A program made the position numbers and the translations under genes. The notes below the pieces were generated by a model. That model had not been told where the DNA came from, made no database searches, and worked only from the letters and a program-made list of their open reading frames with translations. Below are positions 52,668-64,000 of a stretch of 64,000 bases of DNA, one piece after another; position 1 is the stretch's first letter; each line of letters opens with the position of its first letter. The DNA comes from Scatophagus argus. Its lineage: Eukaryota; Chordata; Actinopteri; Scatophagidae. The stretch spans positions 2,745,715-2,809,714 of the forward strand of contig NC_058507.1 in NCBI RefSeq assembly GCF_020382885.2, in the 5' to 3' direction.

Positions 52668-54814
52668 TGTGTATGTGTCTCTGTCTGCGCCACTTGTCTT
52701 ACTAAGTGTGTTTGTAGTAATATTCAAGATCTTTTGCTCAGAAATCCTTAGTCATCAGGATGATTTAGTCTTCATTTGCTTTGCTGCTCATGGGTGGTTG
52801 TACACATCCTGATACTGCGATACTCATGTACACATCTGGAGGCACACAGCACAGAGGTGAGGGGAAGTTATGAAGTTTCATTGTAAAGAAAGCAGGAGGT
52901 GAGGTGGAGAGGAGGTTGGCAGGGGCTGGGGACAGGTGTGTGATGGGAAATGGTGCAGCGTGGCTGAGCAGGAACCCAAGTGGGTGGGGGGCAAATTGGC
53001 AATCAGCAATTAACACAAGGGACAAAAACTCAGGATTTCAGCCCAAAGTGTACAACTACTACAGCTGCAGAGTGAAGGGTCGAGCTACAAGTTGGAGTGC
53101 AGTGGGGATTGTTAATCGGCCGGGCTGATAATCAGTTCATCCACAGCAGAGTCACAGGGACGGACGGACATATAGGAGACAAATAAAAACATTAAAACCA
53201 CTGACAGGCGAAGTGAAGAACATTAATCATCTGCTTTACAATACAAGATTCCACAGGGAAACTTTGGGTTCCTGGACCCATGTGGATGTTCTTTTGACAC
53301 CCACCTAAACATTGCAGACCAAATAACCTGGAGGTCCCATCTGGCTTGTGAGGGGACGGGACACAGGACCTCTGGAGGTGTTTTGTCATCACCGGCATCA
53401 GAATGTTGGATCCTCTGGGTCCCGTGCATTGAGGATGGGGCCTCCAGGAGTGAGGATTCGGCTTATTCCGGTGCATCCTGCAGATTCTCGATCAGGTTGG
53501 GATCTGCTGCTGCTGACAGGAAGAGCTGCTGCGGTGGGGCTGGGGGGGGAGGGGGGGTATTTGGTGTATGTCCTGCCTCTTCCTAAACACTCTTCCTTGA
53601 CCTTGATGTAGAATGCTTTGAGGTGAAGCAGAGTTCATATGAGCTTGAGGAAAAGACACATCATGGCTGCAAGGATTCGTGGAATTACTTTATCTCCTTT
53701 ACTTTTGCAAAGGATGGTCCAGTGTGCCAAAGCGTGCTAAAGCATATGAGAAAAGAAGTACTGAGGCGCCTTTACTTAGCATTTGAAGGGCTTAGCCAGC
53801 TCTCATTGTGGCTGCCACTTAGGTACTTCCAGGTCGTTTGACTCAGGAACCTTTCTAAGCAAAAAGCTTAAGGAAACACAAGGGAAAATAGTGGCGCACA
53901 GGCGTGGCTGTGACATCCTGTGCGTTTTGTTTGCTCCCGTCTGAGGACTATTGATCACATCTGCAGGCCGTATATCAGCTCAAGCAATTATAGAGAAACC
54001 TTATATTTGCATCAAAGAGACATTTATCCTGTCGTGTCATTTTTTATTCGTCATTTATTACCTTTTTCTCTGCTGCTTCCCCTCGGGGAATGATAAATTC
54101 CATCCTTATCACGTTTTTATTTGGGCATTTGAGGAGTATTTATGGGGTTAGCAGGAGCTGAGAGCTTTGAGATGTGTGTTTGTGACCAGAGGCTGGCTGT
54201 TTTGGCCTGGCGGAGAACGTGAACAAGAACCGGTGACGTTTCCTGGGGCAAGCAGGACTCTTGCATGGGGTAACTTTTGCATGTGAGTGAATGAGTTCTG
54301 TGAACGCGGAGGGGCTGAAAATGTGTGTGTTCAGTCAGCATGTTTCAGACGAGATTTGAAACTTCCCCACTTGGCCTGTTGCACTCGGATGCTCGTCTCA
54401 TTACACGTCAGGCAGTTGTGTGATGCCGGTTTCCGGGATAGCTTACAGGCAGACGGCTTTTACTGGACACGTGAGGATTGATTTTGTCAAACTGTAGACC
54501 ACTCTGGCATCCGTAACGAAAACAAAAAGCTAACCAAAACAGAGCTCATTGACAGGATGCTCATGCTGTGGCTGAAGCAATCAGTGGAGGCCTAGAGACG
54601 GGGGTGTAGGGCTAGGACACAGAATTAAATACTAAGCATTTTATCACCTCAGTTTTCTCAATGAAAGGACGGAATTAACGATGTCATCATGACATCAGAA
54701 CGCACCTGTAACGTACCTGCAGCGTTTTGACAGCACATAACACAATACCGCTAAACGCACCTCACACCTGTTCAGGTGTCCAAACTGTGTTTGTCATCAC
54801 ATGCATGTATGTTG

Positions 54815-54818
<4 letters not shown>

Positions 54819-54869
<51 letters not shown>
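54819..54869 (+). repeat. GT dinucleotide array
   Basis: About 25 uninterrupted GT units, the first of a cluster of arrays. Can adopt Z-DNA. Confidence 0.9.
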
Positions 54870-54871
<2 letters not shown>

Positions 54872-55026
54872 TGAGAGTTCACCTGTCATCTCAGTTACAT
54901 TTCCCTGAGCCGTTTTTGCCTGAGAGAACATAATCAAGTTGTTCTTCTCCAAATTAAATCTGTAGCTAGTTTGTGACCTGAAATATGCCCTCATCCCCAT
55001 GGCAATACATACAGCTCTGTACTGCA

Positions 55027-55027
<1 letters not shown>

Positions 55028-55059
<32 letters not shown>
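55028..55059 (+). repeat. CA dinucleotide array
   Basis: About 16 CA units in the opposite sense to the GT array some 160 bases upstream. Confidence 0.9.
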
Positions 55060-55067
<8 letters not shown>

Positions 55068-55374
55068 AGGGAATGGCGGGAGGCTATATTCTGATAGCTC
55101 CTGCAGTGATGTGTGGGGGCAGCAGAGTAACAAGAACCAGCTGCTACCCTCATCCTCCTTCTCCTCCGCTCCTCCTCATCCTCTTCATCCTCTTCCTCCT
55201 CCTTTTTCCTTCATCTCGCTTTTCTCCTCGACTCCTGAGTGTTATTATGATTATCACTGTGCCTCCGTCTCTTCCTGTGCCAGAGTAGAGCACAAACAAC
55301 AACAAAGACGACGCTGACGGAGGAGAAAAAAAGCGAGAGACTTTTCGTAATAAAAACACGCGCTCACGCACGCA

Positions 55375-55376
<2 letters not shown>

Positions 55377-55410
<34 letters not shown>
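55377..55410 (+). repeat. CA dinucleotide array
   Basis: About 17 uninterrupted CA units. Confidence 0.9.
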
Positions 55411-55411
<1 letters not shown>

Positions 55412-55450
55412 CTTGTCTGTACAAATAAGAAAACTGACAGGCACACAAGC

Positions 55451-55452
<2 letters not shown>

Positions 55453-55495
<43 letters not shown>
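55453..55495 (+). repeat. CA dinucleotide array
   Basis: About 21 uninterrupted CA units, followed to 55632 by further broken CA stretches. Confidence 0.9.
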
Positions 55496-55497
<2 letters not shown>

Positions 55498-57131
55498 GAC
55501 AAAACCGACGCCTACACATAGATGGAAAGATGAGATAAACACCCACACATGCACACATGAGGGTGTACTTAAAACACATGCACACACACGTACAGTAGAC
55601 ACACACACACACACAGAAACACACACACACACTCGGCTGCTAATGAAGGTTGTTCCCAGTCAAAAGGAGGCAGCAGGATTCCCTCACTGATTGATGACTC
55701 ACTGAGGCAGCAGCAGTCACTGTTTATACATCATTACTTGCTATGCTGTATTAATACTACAGTACTGCAGTTACCTCAGCAGCCCCGTGGCTTCAGGGTC
55801 GACTGGCTTGTAAATCACCGAGCGAAAAGTCTTAACGCCGGTGCAGGGACACGTTGGCATCTGAATGACTTACACACCACATCGTGACATCTGGCACAAG
55901 GACAAAAGGACACCACACACACTGCAGCGGCACAGTCCTGTACAGCTCCAGACTACACATCAGTTAAATCACAGAATTACCACAGGCAGCACAGTACAGT
56001 AAAGGCAACATGGCTGCACGCTGTGTGTTAGAGTGGTATACAATAGGATCGTATTTATAAAGGGACCGGGCGTTTTTTGTTTTTGTTTTTTAAATTTTGA
56101 CACAGTCTGGAGAGGAAAATGACCACTGGACTGGTACTGAACGTGTACATGATCAGTGTACTTTAAGTGATGGTGATATACAGTACTCTGTATTTGCAAT
56201 TATCTATATGTAAATACTTAGAAATGTGGCATTGGTGGAGTGGACAACATGCACGAAAGGACTGTCATTATTACCTTCATTCAAAGTCTGAACTTTCAGC
56301 AGAGCGTTTCTCAAGCAGTTTGGTTTGTTACTAACGTGTTTTTCAGAGGATACTTCATACCAAAGTACTCTGACTTCTGTTATATTTAAGATGCACTTAG
56401 CCCACGTAACTTAACTAAACTAGTCTTAAGAAAACCTTGTAAAATGGCTGATGTAGGTTTGTTGATGATTTATGGTTTGTTCATGGTGAAATATTCACAT
56501 TGTGCTAATTTACACTTCAAGTCACACAAAAGTGAAAAAATATGTACCCAGTGGGCAGATTTTGAGGAGGCTGGAGAAACCGGCTCGGCAGAATCGAACC
56601 CAGGCTTTTGGTTTTGGACTGTAATGTTGATAAAGAAAGCACCTGCGAAACGGTAAACTGATGCTCTCCTGACACTTTACATACTTCATACCGGCCCTGC
56701 CTTTATGCCAACATGCAGCTTTATTTGCACTGTGGAAGTTTCCAGAAACCAGAAGGCCGTCAGTGTGTTCCGGCTCGTCTGTTTAGAAAAGGTGTACGCT
56801 GCAGGCTCATCTTCATTCACTGTTGACTTTGAGGTTCATCGAGACGAGTGAAAGGACGAATGACCTCAGGTGATTTGATTAACGTCTGAAGTCTGACACC
56901 TTGGAAAAACTGTCATATTATGTGTACCTTTTCAACATGCGTCCCGTGCTGTGATGTGCACTGAGCGTACTGAGCCTTTGTGTTTGCTAAGTGCCGTTTA
57001 GTGATTAATGAGTCGCTTCTGTGTGTTAAGTTGTCTCGTTCTCTCAAAGTCAAGACCCTCTTCAGGGACGGAGGAGATACACAACGACTTAACTGAGTCT
57101 CCTGAGTGCAGGTTGAACCTTTTATGTGCAG

Positions 57132-57148
57132 CCCCCCCCCCCCCCCCC
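57132..57148 (+). repeat. C17 homopolymer
   Basis: Seventeen C in a row; the minus strand is a G tract. Length is likely variable. Confidence 0.75.
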
Positions 57149-57774
57149 GGTCCTTTTGAGTGTCACACCCTATCACATATATACCCTCACTTTATTTTTT
57201 GTGGCTTTTTATCGAGACAGCAGGAGGGCTGTCAGAGACACACACACGTAGTACAGGCGGTTCTGGCAGGATTCAATCCCAGGCCAGCAGGGGGGTACAT
57301 GTGGTCCCGGAGGCAGGGGTCCTAACTGCTAAACTCTCTGTGCACATTTATTGCTTTTTAGTGGTTAAGGCAGTTCACAAGTGGTGATTCATCACTCACT
57401 AACACACACACACACACACACACACACCAAGCTGTGAGCTTCCTGGAGGCCATTCCCACCTCCAACCTCATAGCACCCGCTGATGATGAGCTGCAGAGAA
57501 GCTGCAGGGTCATTCCAGACGCCTCACTGTGCCCTCAGTATCAGCCAGAACAGAAATTTTTATCTTTTTATACACAGCTACCTCGCTTTCCAGATATGTG
57601 GTGGAACTACTTTTTAATGCCAGTTGGCTGCAGAGGAAAGGAACTGTTTTTACTAAATGTGTCGCTCTGAGTTGAAACCAAGTGTACAAGCCCTCAGCTG
57701 GAGTCTGAGGCACGATGGGATTTTCTTGATGTAGGGAGGCTGACAGCAGCTTCTGTTAGACTATAATATACACA

Positions 57775-58242
57775 TACACTATATAAACAAACGTACTGGG
57801 ACACCTGGCTATTACACCAAGAGTGTTATTGACATCTCATTCTAAACACACAGACAGCTTTGCAGCTCTAACAGCTTCCACTCTTCTGTGAGGCCACACA
57901 CTGATGTTGGACCAAAAGGCCTGGCTCACAATCTCCGTTCCAGTTCATCCCAAAGGTGTTGGATGGGGTTGAGGTCAGGGCTCTGTGTGGGCCAGTCAAG
58001 TTCTTCCACACCAGACTCATCCAACCATGTCTTTATGGAGCTTTGCTTTGTACACTGGGGCACAGTCATGCTGGAATAGAAAAGGGCCTTCAACAAACTG
58101 TTGCCACAAAGTTGGAAGCTTAGCATTGTCCAAAATGTCTTGGTATGCTGAAGCATTAAGAGTTCCCTTCACTGGAAGTCAGGGGCTGAGCCCAAACAGC
58201 CCCATAAAGAGAGTGTCTAGATACTTTTGTCTATATAGTGTA
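57775..58242 (-). mobile_element. Internally deleted Tc1-like element, 468 bp, with inverted ends
   Basis: CACTATATAAACAAACGTAC on the left pairs with GTACTT-type GATACTTTTGTCTATATAGTG on the right, both bounded by TA, the Tc1 target site. The minus strand keeps WPTQSPDLNPIQHLWDELER, the third block of the DDE domain, but the N-terminal and central parts are absent. Non-autonomous remnant. Confidence 0.75.
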
Positions 58243-58757
58243 TAAACAGTACAGTGTAGCTGTGTACGTGTGCGCAACACAAAACTGAACTCATTCACTT
58301 GAAAGTGGCACAAGTTCTCAGAAGTAACACACGCACTGTCTTCCCTGCACTACGTCTTCTTGCGTCCAGCACGACAGTTAGCATTAGCAACACAGCTAAA
58401 CGATGGAAAACAGTGATGCTGTCTCATGTGATGAGTCTTTCCTGTGAAGCTTGGCAGGCTGCTGCTAGTTTGGGCATGTAGCGAACTATTGGCAATTGAC
58501 ATTTTACTGTATACACACACAGCTTTAGGTAATCACCTTAGCCGAACAAGGCAGACATCTGAACTCTGCAGCAGCAAGGCACTGTGGCATCTCTGGACAT
58601 ATAAATTACATCAACTCGAGTGGATCTGGAGAAATATTCATGGGATGGTAGGGAGACTTTCAGGGGGGAAATTACATTAGCCATGCTCTTAGTCCACTGT
58701 TTCTCTGCAGAAGGAGCAGGCTCAGAGGTGGAGCTGCAGGCGTCCACAGACACAGAC

Positions 58758-58804
58758 ACCTGACTAAACCCAAACACAGACACAGTGTTTGGGTTTAGTC
58801 AGGT
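58758..58804. repeat. Perfect 20-bp inverted repeat with 7-base loop
   Basis: Left arm starts ACCTGACTAAACCC, right arm ends GGGTTTAGTCAGGT, all 20 positions pair, and the loop is AGACACA. No coding frame explains it. Confidence 0.85.
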
Positions 58805-59370
58805 TTAATCCTTGACTCACATCAAACTCAAGTTACTATTACGAAACAAAATCTCTGCTAGTGGAAGTTGGCAACCCTACACACACAGTCAGCAGGAAAA
58901 AACAACCCTCAGCAGTTGTCCTGTGAGCTGCGGGCTGAGAGAGACTGCACACAAACCTGCAGGACCGGGAGAAAACCGTTTCTGTCCTCTGCAGAGACAG
59001 CTAGCAGCAGCTGGGTGAAATCGATCTGCTACCAATCGGGCAAAATCATCTCTCAGTGCATTCACTTGCACTCGGCCATCAGAGTTTTGCTCTTGTTAAT
59101 TTCCGACCGACTACAACTTTTTATATATTTTTGAATTAGCCGAGAGGCAGCTAAAGAGCACTTAATGCATTTTCTCCCAGCGCTAACAATTGCTAAAAGT
59201 ATTGAACGCCCTCCAAAATGAAGGAACGGGGCTCCAGGCTTTAAAGATATGCTTCTACCCCAGCGTGGTCAGATGAAAATTGGGACAGAAATCCAAATTG
59301 TCAGGGTTGATCCTTTTTTCCCCACAGTGACTTAAGTAGACAGTGAGGGTCCAGTAGCACAAGCTAAGAT

Positions 59371-59415
59371 GTTCTTTATTGTCATTGCACAGCCACCTTC
59401 ACAGTGAAATCTGAA
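59371..59415. mobile_element. Short LINE tail fragment
   Basis: TTCTTTATTGTCATTGCACA resembles a common 3'-end signature of fish L2-type LINEs. Only a short stretch is recognisable. Confidence 0.35.
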
Positions 59416-60349
59416 AGGGACGGTTGAAGATAACGTGACAGCGGCAGTCTGTCTGAAGCCTCTTATGTCGTCATGTTGGAAACTGATTGCATATTGGGTG
59501 GAACATTGGTGTGGTTGAAATTAACAGTTGTACAAGAGGTAATAAGGGGCTGTCCTTGTTTAAATATGGCAGCTGTTTCGTTTTTAACTGACAAGTTATA
59601 ATGGAGTCTGGTTTCTGGCCACAATCACAGCCATAATTAGAGCAAAAGAATTTCAATATTTCTGTTTATGTAACTCCCTTTTCCCTTTCTCATGATGTTT
59701 TGAGTGCCAGCACTCAGTCTCTCTCTCCAACTCGCCAGCCTCCCCGTGGTTCAGCCTAAAACAATATTATCATGAGATGAAAAAGTACAGAATAATTCAA
59801 ACAAATACAACATTGTTAATAAAGTCCCACTGATATATATCAGCACGGCTAGTTATTCTGGCCAAGTACAAGCAGGAATCAGAAGTCAAAGTACTCACAA
59901 TGAAGAAACATGGCCCCTGTGATTGATGAGTCATTGTCAACTTAACTGGCCAACGTCAGTGCAGCTGGACTCAACACAATAGTACAGCCTGGTGGGGCAG
60001 GTCTGACACTTGACCCCCGTCAGTCACCGAGCTGATCCTTCACATCCAAACAGGCTAACGACTGAAAATAACAACTGGGACAACCCACAGCAGCATTTTG
60101 AAAGGAAATGTAAAAGCAGGCTGAAGATTTGAGTCTGAGAACCGTTTTCTTCCACAGTAAAGTAAGGAATGACCTCGGTACACCTTTAAAGGTTGTTTTC
60201 CAATCTTTAATTGCTGGTGTTGAATTTGAGTTCATGCTTCCAGGTTTAATTTTTCACATTTCTACTTTTATTGAGCACAGACACCATTGAAATAAGATAT
60301 TTTTATTTTAAATCAAGTCAAAATCCAACCCATAGGATTGAAGGCATTG

Positions 60350-60600
60350 GTTCAATTCAATTTCATTTAAAGTGCCAATTCATAACAGAGTTATCTCAAG
60401 ACACTTTACAGGTGTGTAAACAACACATTCAAAAAGGATGGATATCCAGGGAGGATAGAGAGAACAGAGCAGAGCAGGAGCAGCAGGATCCAGGTAGGGC
60501 CGTGGAGAGGGTTCGGGATCCAGCAGCGGTACCAGGCCTCAGGAGGACGGGGTAGGAGATTCTGGATCCAGCAACATGCTTCGGAATTGCTGAGAAGAGA
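60350..60600 (+). repeat. Dispersed teleost repeat (AGTGCCAA...CACTTTACAG type)
   Basis: TTCAATTTCATTTAAAGTGC, CAATTCATAACAGAGT and ATCTCAAGACACTTTACAG match, in order, a repeat I recall as frequent in percomorph genomes. The GGATCCAG-rich stretch after it probably belongs to the same family. Confidence 0.5.
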
Positions 60601-62856
60601 TGGAGCACAAGAGCTCCAGGGAAGGGGGCGAGTTAGTTCTGTACCGGTGATGGGACATGATGAGTGAGTCCTCTTGCTCTGAAAGCTCGGCACCTCACGC
60701 ACCTATAGGTGACACACTTCAGCCATGCTGTCAACTCGCTTGCTCCTACTGACGTTTTCTCAGACATGGGTCGTAAGGTAGCCGTGCCGTTTGGTGTTTG
60801 ACTGGAGTGCATCCATCACAACCCCTGGGTTGCAGGTTCGTGGTGGGTTAGAGCCCGTGAATTATCCTCTGGGGAGGATGCGCCCAGGCCCACTGAGTGA
60901 CGCATTTGCCCTCGCAGTGTGTAACACTTCTTATGCAAAGCAGAGCCACTGGCCATACCGCACACGGGGATGTTATATATGCTGCCTTATGCAAATGACT
61001 GACCTTTCACAGAGCATTTACATCAGGGTGGGAAATTAACGTTCTAATCCAGTATCCTCTGTGCCCGGTAGAGTCTTACATTGAACCAAAGGAAGAGCTA
61101 CTCAAGCCTTACGCTATGAAAAGCCAAATTGTTGCCATCTTGAGACATTAAAAATGTGTATCCATCCGTGAGTGTCACGTTAGAAAAGGTTGATGGAAAT
61201 GGAAAAATCTTCAATTCAAATTTCTTCATTTCCCTCTCATAGATGGCCAAGTGGCACTTGGAAACACATCTAATTCGCGTTTTCTTTTCTTTCTTGCAAC
61301 ATTTCAAAAGTTGTGAGTAGTCATGGCAAATCCGGTTCCACATACGGACTCGAGTCCTTCCCGATCACTCAATATTGTGATCCGAGTTACTCGAGTCTTT
61401 CCAGTCACTTGAGTGAGTATCACCAAGAGGCTGCTGGTTACAGGCAGAACCAGCTGATCTGGATTGGCTATGCTTCTGGCCATGTGGGAAGTTTTTCGAA
61501 CTCAACTCTGTTGGATGCTCGAGTCCCCTGATGACGAACAAGGCAGCAACTACTGCTGCTCATGTAATTTATGCTAATTATTGCAAAGGTTTCTTGCAAA
61601 TAAATGCTTAAAATGAATGGGGAATATTATAAAGAGATTATGAATTGGGCAATTTGTATTATTTATATTTGATTTTATTTTTTACTCATGTGGGTTGTTA
61701 GCCACAGGTGTAGCCAAGGACTCATCAGATCCGGGTTAATGATGTGAGTGACTCAGGACTCGTACATGTCTAGTGGTGAGTTAGGCTGATGTATGTAAAT
61801 GGAAAGCTTGAATTAAAGATGGACATTTCAGTTTTCTTCAGCCATGTTATTGATCAGTGAATCTGTAAGCAAAAGAAGTGCATGTAGTGTTTAATGCTGA
61901 TGTTATCTGATATTCAGAAAATGTCTTGAACAGTAAATAAGAATTTGCTCTGCTAATCATTTAACAGATGCCCTCCAAAACTGACAGATTTATGCAGGAT
62001 GATTCTGTACAGCTTTGGAAAGTGACCTTACTGTGTACTAAAACAAAAACATTATCACATTAACAAAAAGCTTACAGCAGTAATTCGATCTTTGAAAGAC
62101 AGCAGACAGTTCCAGTCAGGTCACAAGCTGAACTGATGTTAAGGCTGGTGACGTCTCCTCTTTGGTGATGGCATATGTGATCAGAAGACTTTATTTGAGT
62201 GCCTGGGGGTCATCCTGTGGTGCCCTGTTTGTTGTTCTGTTGGCTTATGATCTCTCATGTCACAACAGTTTGTTCTGTTCACTCATAGGAAGGATAAAAT
62301 GCACACCTGATGCGTTGGCCGTTAGAAAGTGTCCTTCTGTGAGTTCAGTCTGTGCATCTGAATTTAAATGGAAGAATGCAATCACCTTTGCAGTTTGTGT
62401 GCTTTGTGTGCAGACCTCTTTTTCAACATGCGTATTTGACTGATGTGGTGACCACAGCTTCGGCGGGATCACACGCTCTCAGCGTTCGTTGTTTCGGCGG
62501 GCAGAGCCGAGCTTACCTTTCATCATGCGCGACTGGAGGTTTTGGCAGCCGAATGCGGAGGTGTCGACACCCATCTGATCCAGGTCCCTGTGACTTTAGC
62601 TGGGCATGATGGTCTTGTATGTGCCACTTGGCATAATTTAAACTCTGATGCCAGTGAAGAACATTTGCTAAAATTAGACTTCAAATCTAACTGTTTTTTT
62701 TCTTGATTTCTTTTGTTCTGCTTTGCTTTGTTTCTCTGGATGTCAGACAGTATCAACAAATCCTGTTCTTTCCACATCAAGCCAAAGCTTTAGGTCAGTG
62801 CTGATCAACTGACGGGGGCAGTTTGCTCAGTAGGTAACAGCATGTGAGGGGACTTC

Positions 62857-62981
62857 AGCAAACGTTTGCCACAAAGTTGGAAGCATATGCAGAAGCATTA
62901 AGGTTTCCCTTCACTGGAAGTCAGGAAGCCCAAACCCTGAGAAACAGCCCCATAAAGAGGTGTGTCTGGATACTTTTGTCT
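62857..62981 (+). mobile_element. Truncated second copy of the Tc1-like element
   Basis: TTGCCACAAAGTTGGAAGC, TTCCCTTCACTGGAAGTCAG, AACAGCCCCATAAAGAG and GGATACTTTTGTCT repeat the right third of the 57775-58242 element with small indels. The left part is missing. Confidence 0.7.
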
Positions 62982-63671
62982 TTTGGTGATATTTCTTATA
63001 TTTTCACAAATTGTTTGTTTCTCCAACTGAGAAAAGTAGCCAAACCAAGTTCAGGTCAAGACGATGAACAGCAGACTAAGAGTGCAAAGCGATCAAACAG
63101 CTTTCACATGAAGTGGTCCTTCCTCGAGCTGACACTGTATAAACACCAGCCAGTATGTACAGCCCGAGTGTACAAGTAGGGGCATATGCGAATGAGATCA
63201 TGATGAGAGATTAGCTGACACTCGCGCTGAAACTAGTTTGGTCAGTTTGTTCTGAACTGCAGCGCAGAGTAACGAGGACCAGGCTGACAACAAGATGCCC
63301 TGTTCCATGTAGGTTTTGCTCTGTTGTGAGTAGAGTGTGTGTATGTGTGTGTGTGTGTGTTGAGGGGGTGTGTCTTGACGTGGGGTTTGCCTCGCTGCAT
63401 GCTGGCCTGCCATAGGCTGCCGTCTGCCGAGCTGGGATAGCGAGGGGAGGAAAAGAGAAGGCACTAGGACCCAGCGGCGAGACGGTGAATCGGCAGGCAG
63501 AGTGGGGCTGAGTCACTGCATGTGTCTGAGAGGCAGTCAGAAACAGAGCAGAGCAAGGGAGCAGAGGTGATCTCACACTCATCAGCACAGGATAACACAA
63601 CCATGATGGGTTGACTTGGGGGGGAGGCGGTTGGAGAGAGGAAGTGTGCATTCGCCACCACTTGCTCAGCT

Positions 63672-64000
63672 ATGGAGACCAACAAAGTTCTTCATTTTGT
63701 GCCTTCGGGTGAGTAGATCAAAGCTCTGAGAGCCGCTGCTCAGCTGTGCACGACACGGCGTTCGCTGGGGGAACCTTGGGGTTCCCTACCTTGTGAAACC
63801 TGAGAACCCCCCGTGAGAAACATGTGCAGCCCACCTCCACCTCCACTCCGAGGGACGACAGATGTTCGGTTGTGCATGTGTTCCACTGTATATACTTGGT
63901 GCTTTTTTTTCCCTTGCGTGTGTGTGCGTGTTTGCTCTGTGTGTGTACTTAGACAATGTTCTGTTTGTGACAGAAATCCTGTCTTTATTTTTTTCAGAGG
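63672..64000 (+). CDS. slc4a11: slc4a11-like gene, 5' end only (first exon and start of second)
   Basis: Exon 1 is 63672-63708 (ATG, 12 codons plus one base) with donor GTGAGT. A strong polypyrimidine tract and AG end at 63997, so exon 2 starts at 63998 and is cut by the window edge. The split codon is GAG, giving METNKVLHFVPSE. As I recall it, one human SLC4A11 isoform begins with an exon encoding ...VFHLQPC, spliced to a shared exon starting with Glu, so V-L/F-H-F/L-x-P-S/C-E aligns. SLC4A11 is the immediate neighbour of DNAAF9 in human, in the same relative direction as here. SLC4A11 is a plasma-membrane transporter (H+/NH3-type) tied to corneal endothelium. An upstream frame ATG ATG GGT TGA at 63603 precedes the start. 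Only a few residues are visible. Confidence 0.55.

Larger units (their letters stand above)
46246..63671. other. Long putative intron or spacer, no gene recognised
   Basis: About 17.4 kb without a supportable exon. If the upstream first exon is real, this is its intron. Content is repeats: a purine minisatellite, Tc1-like fragments, CA/GT arrays, a LINE tail and a teleost repeat, each listed. Long Cys/Val or His/Thr frames here come from CA/GT microsatellites. Confidence 0.5.

Noticed and set aside
54797-55632. Long Cys/Val/His/Thr open frames on both strands
   Set aside because: They are translations of CA/GT microsatellites.
57240-57330. Reverse-strand tRNA-like A and B boxes
   Set aside because: GGATTGAATCC and TTTAGCAGTTAGG are roughly placed, but no cloverleaf or known SINE body follows.
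61310-61760. Repeated ACTCGAGTC-type words suggesting an inverted element
   Set aside because: The words are short and scattered, and no consistent terminal repeats or target duplication could be drawn.

Overview
The window is vertebrate nuclear DNA, almost certainly from a spiny-rayed (percomorph-type) teleost. The genes are split into many short exons with GT-AG introns. The spacers hold repeat families typical of such fish: Tc1-like elements, a tRNA-derived SINE, LINE tails and hAT-like MITEs. CA/GT microsatellites are abundant. Species cannot be named from sequence alone. All gene models were built by hand from splice sites and reading-phase continuity.

Layout: 1-3820 has no gene. 3821-5728 (+) is a five-exon trypsin-fold serine protease of the granzyme A/K and complement factor D type. 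7037-9236 (-) is a three-exon GIMAP immune GTPase whose first G domain has lost its P-loop. 10636-28813 (+) is a complete 37-exon dnaaf9 (C20orf194, Shulin orthologue), a dynein-arm assembly factor and the best supported gene here. 28814-35956 is repeat-bearing spacer. 35957-40314 (-) is a six-exon kyphoscoliosis-peptidase-like gene with a full Cys-His-Asp triad.

From 40315 to the end most sequence is non-coding. Two short exons at 46185-46245 and 63672-63708 look like alternative first exons of slc4a11. Both end in phase 1. An acceptor at 63997 would give the shared Glu codon, and slc4a11 is the neighbour of DNAAF9 in human. Only the start of slc4a11 lies in the window.

Functionally this is a mix and not one pathway: two immune-type genes at the left, a ciliary gene with a CpG-bearing promoter in the middle, a muscle-type gene, then a membrane transporter. 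No RNA gene, CRISPR array or prokaryotic system was seen. The most unusual items are the pseudo-GTPase/GTPase tandem, the paired loss of a disulfide in the protease, a U12-type donor in dnaaf9, the dual slc4a11 starts, and a perfect 20-bp hairpin at 58758-58804.
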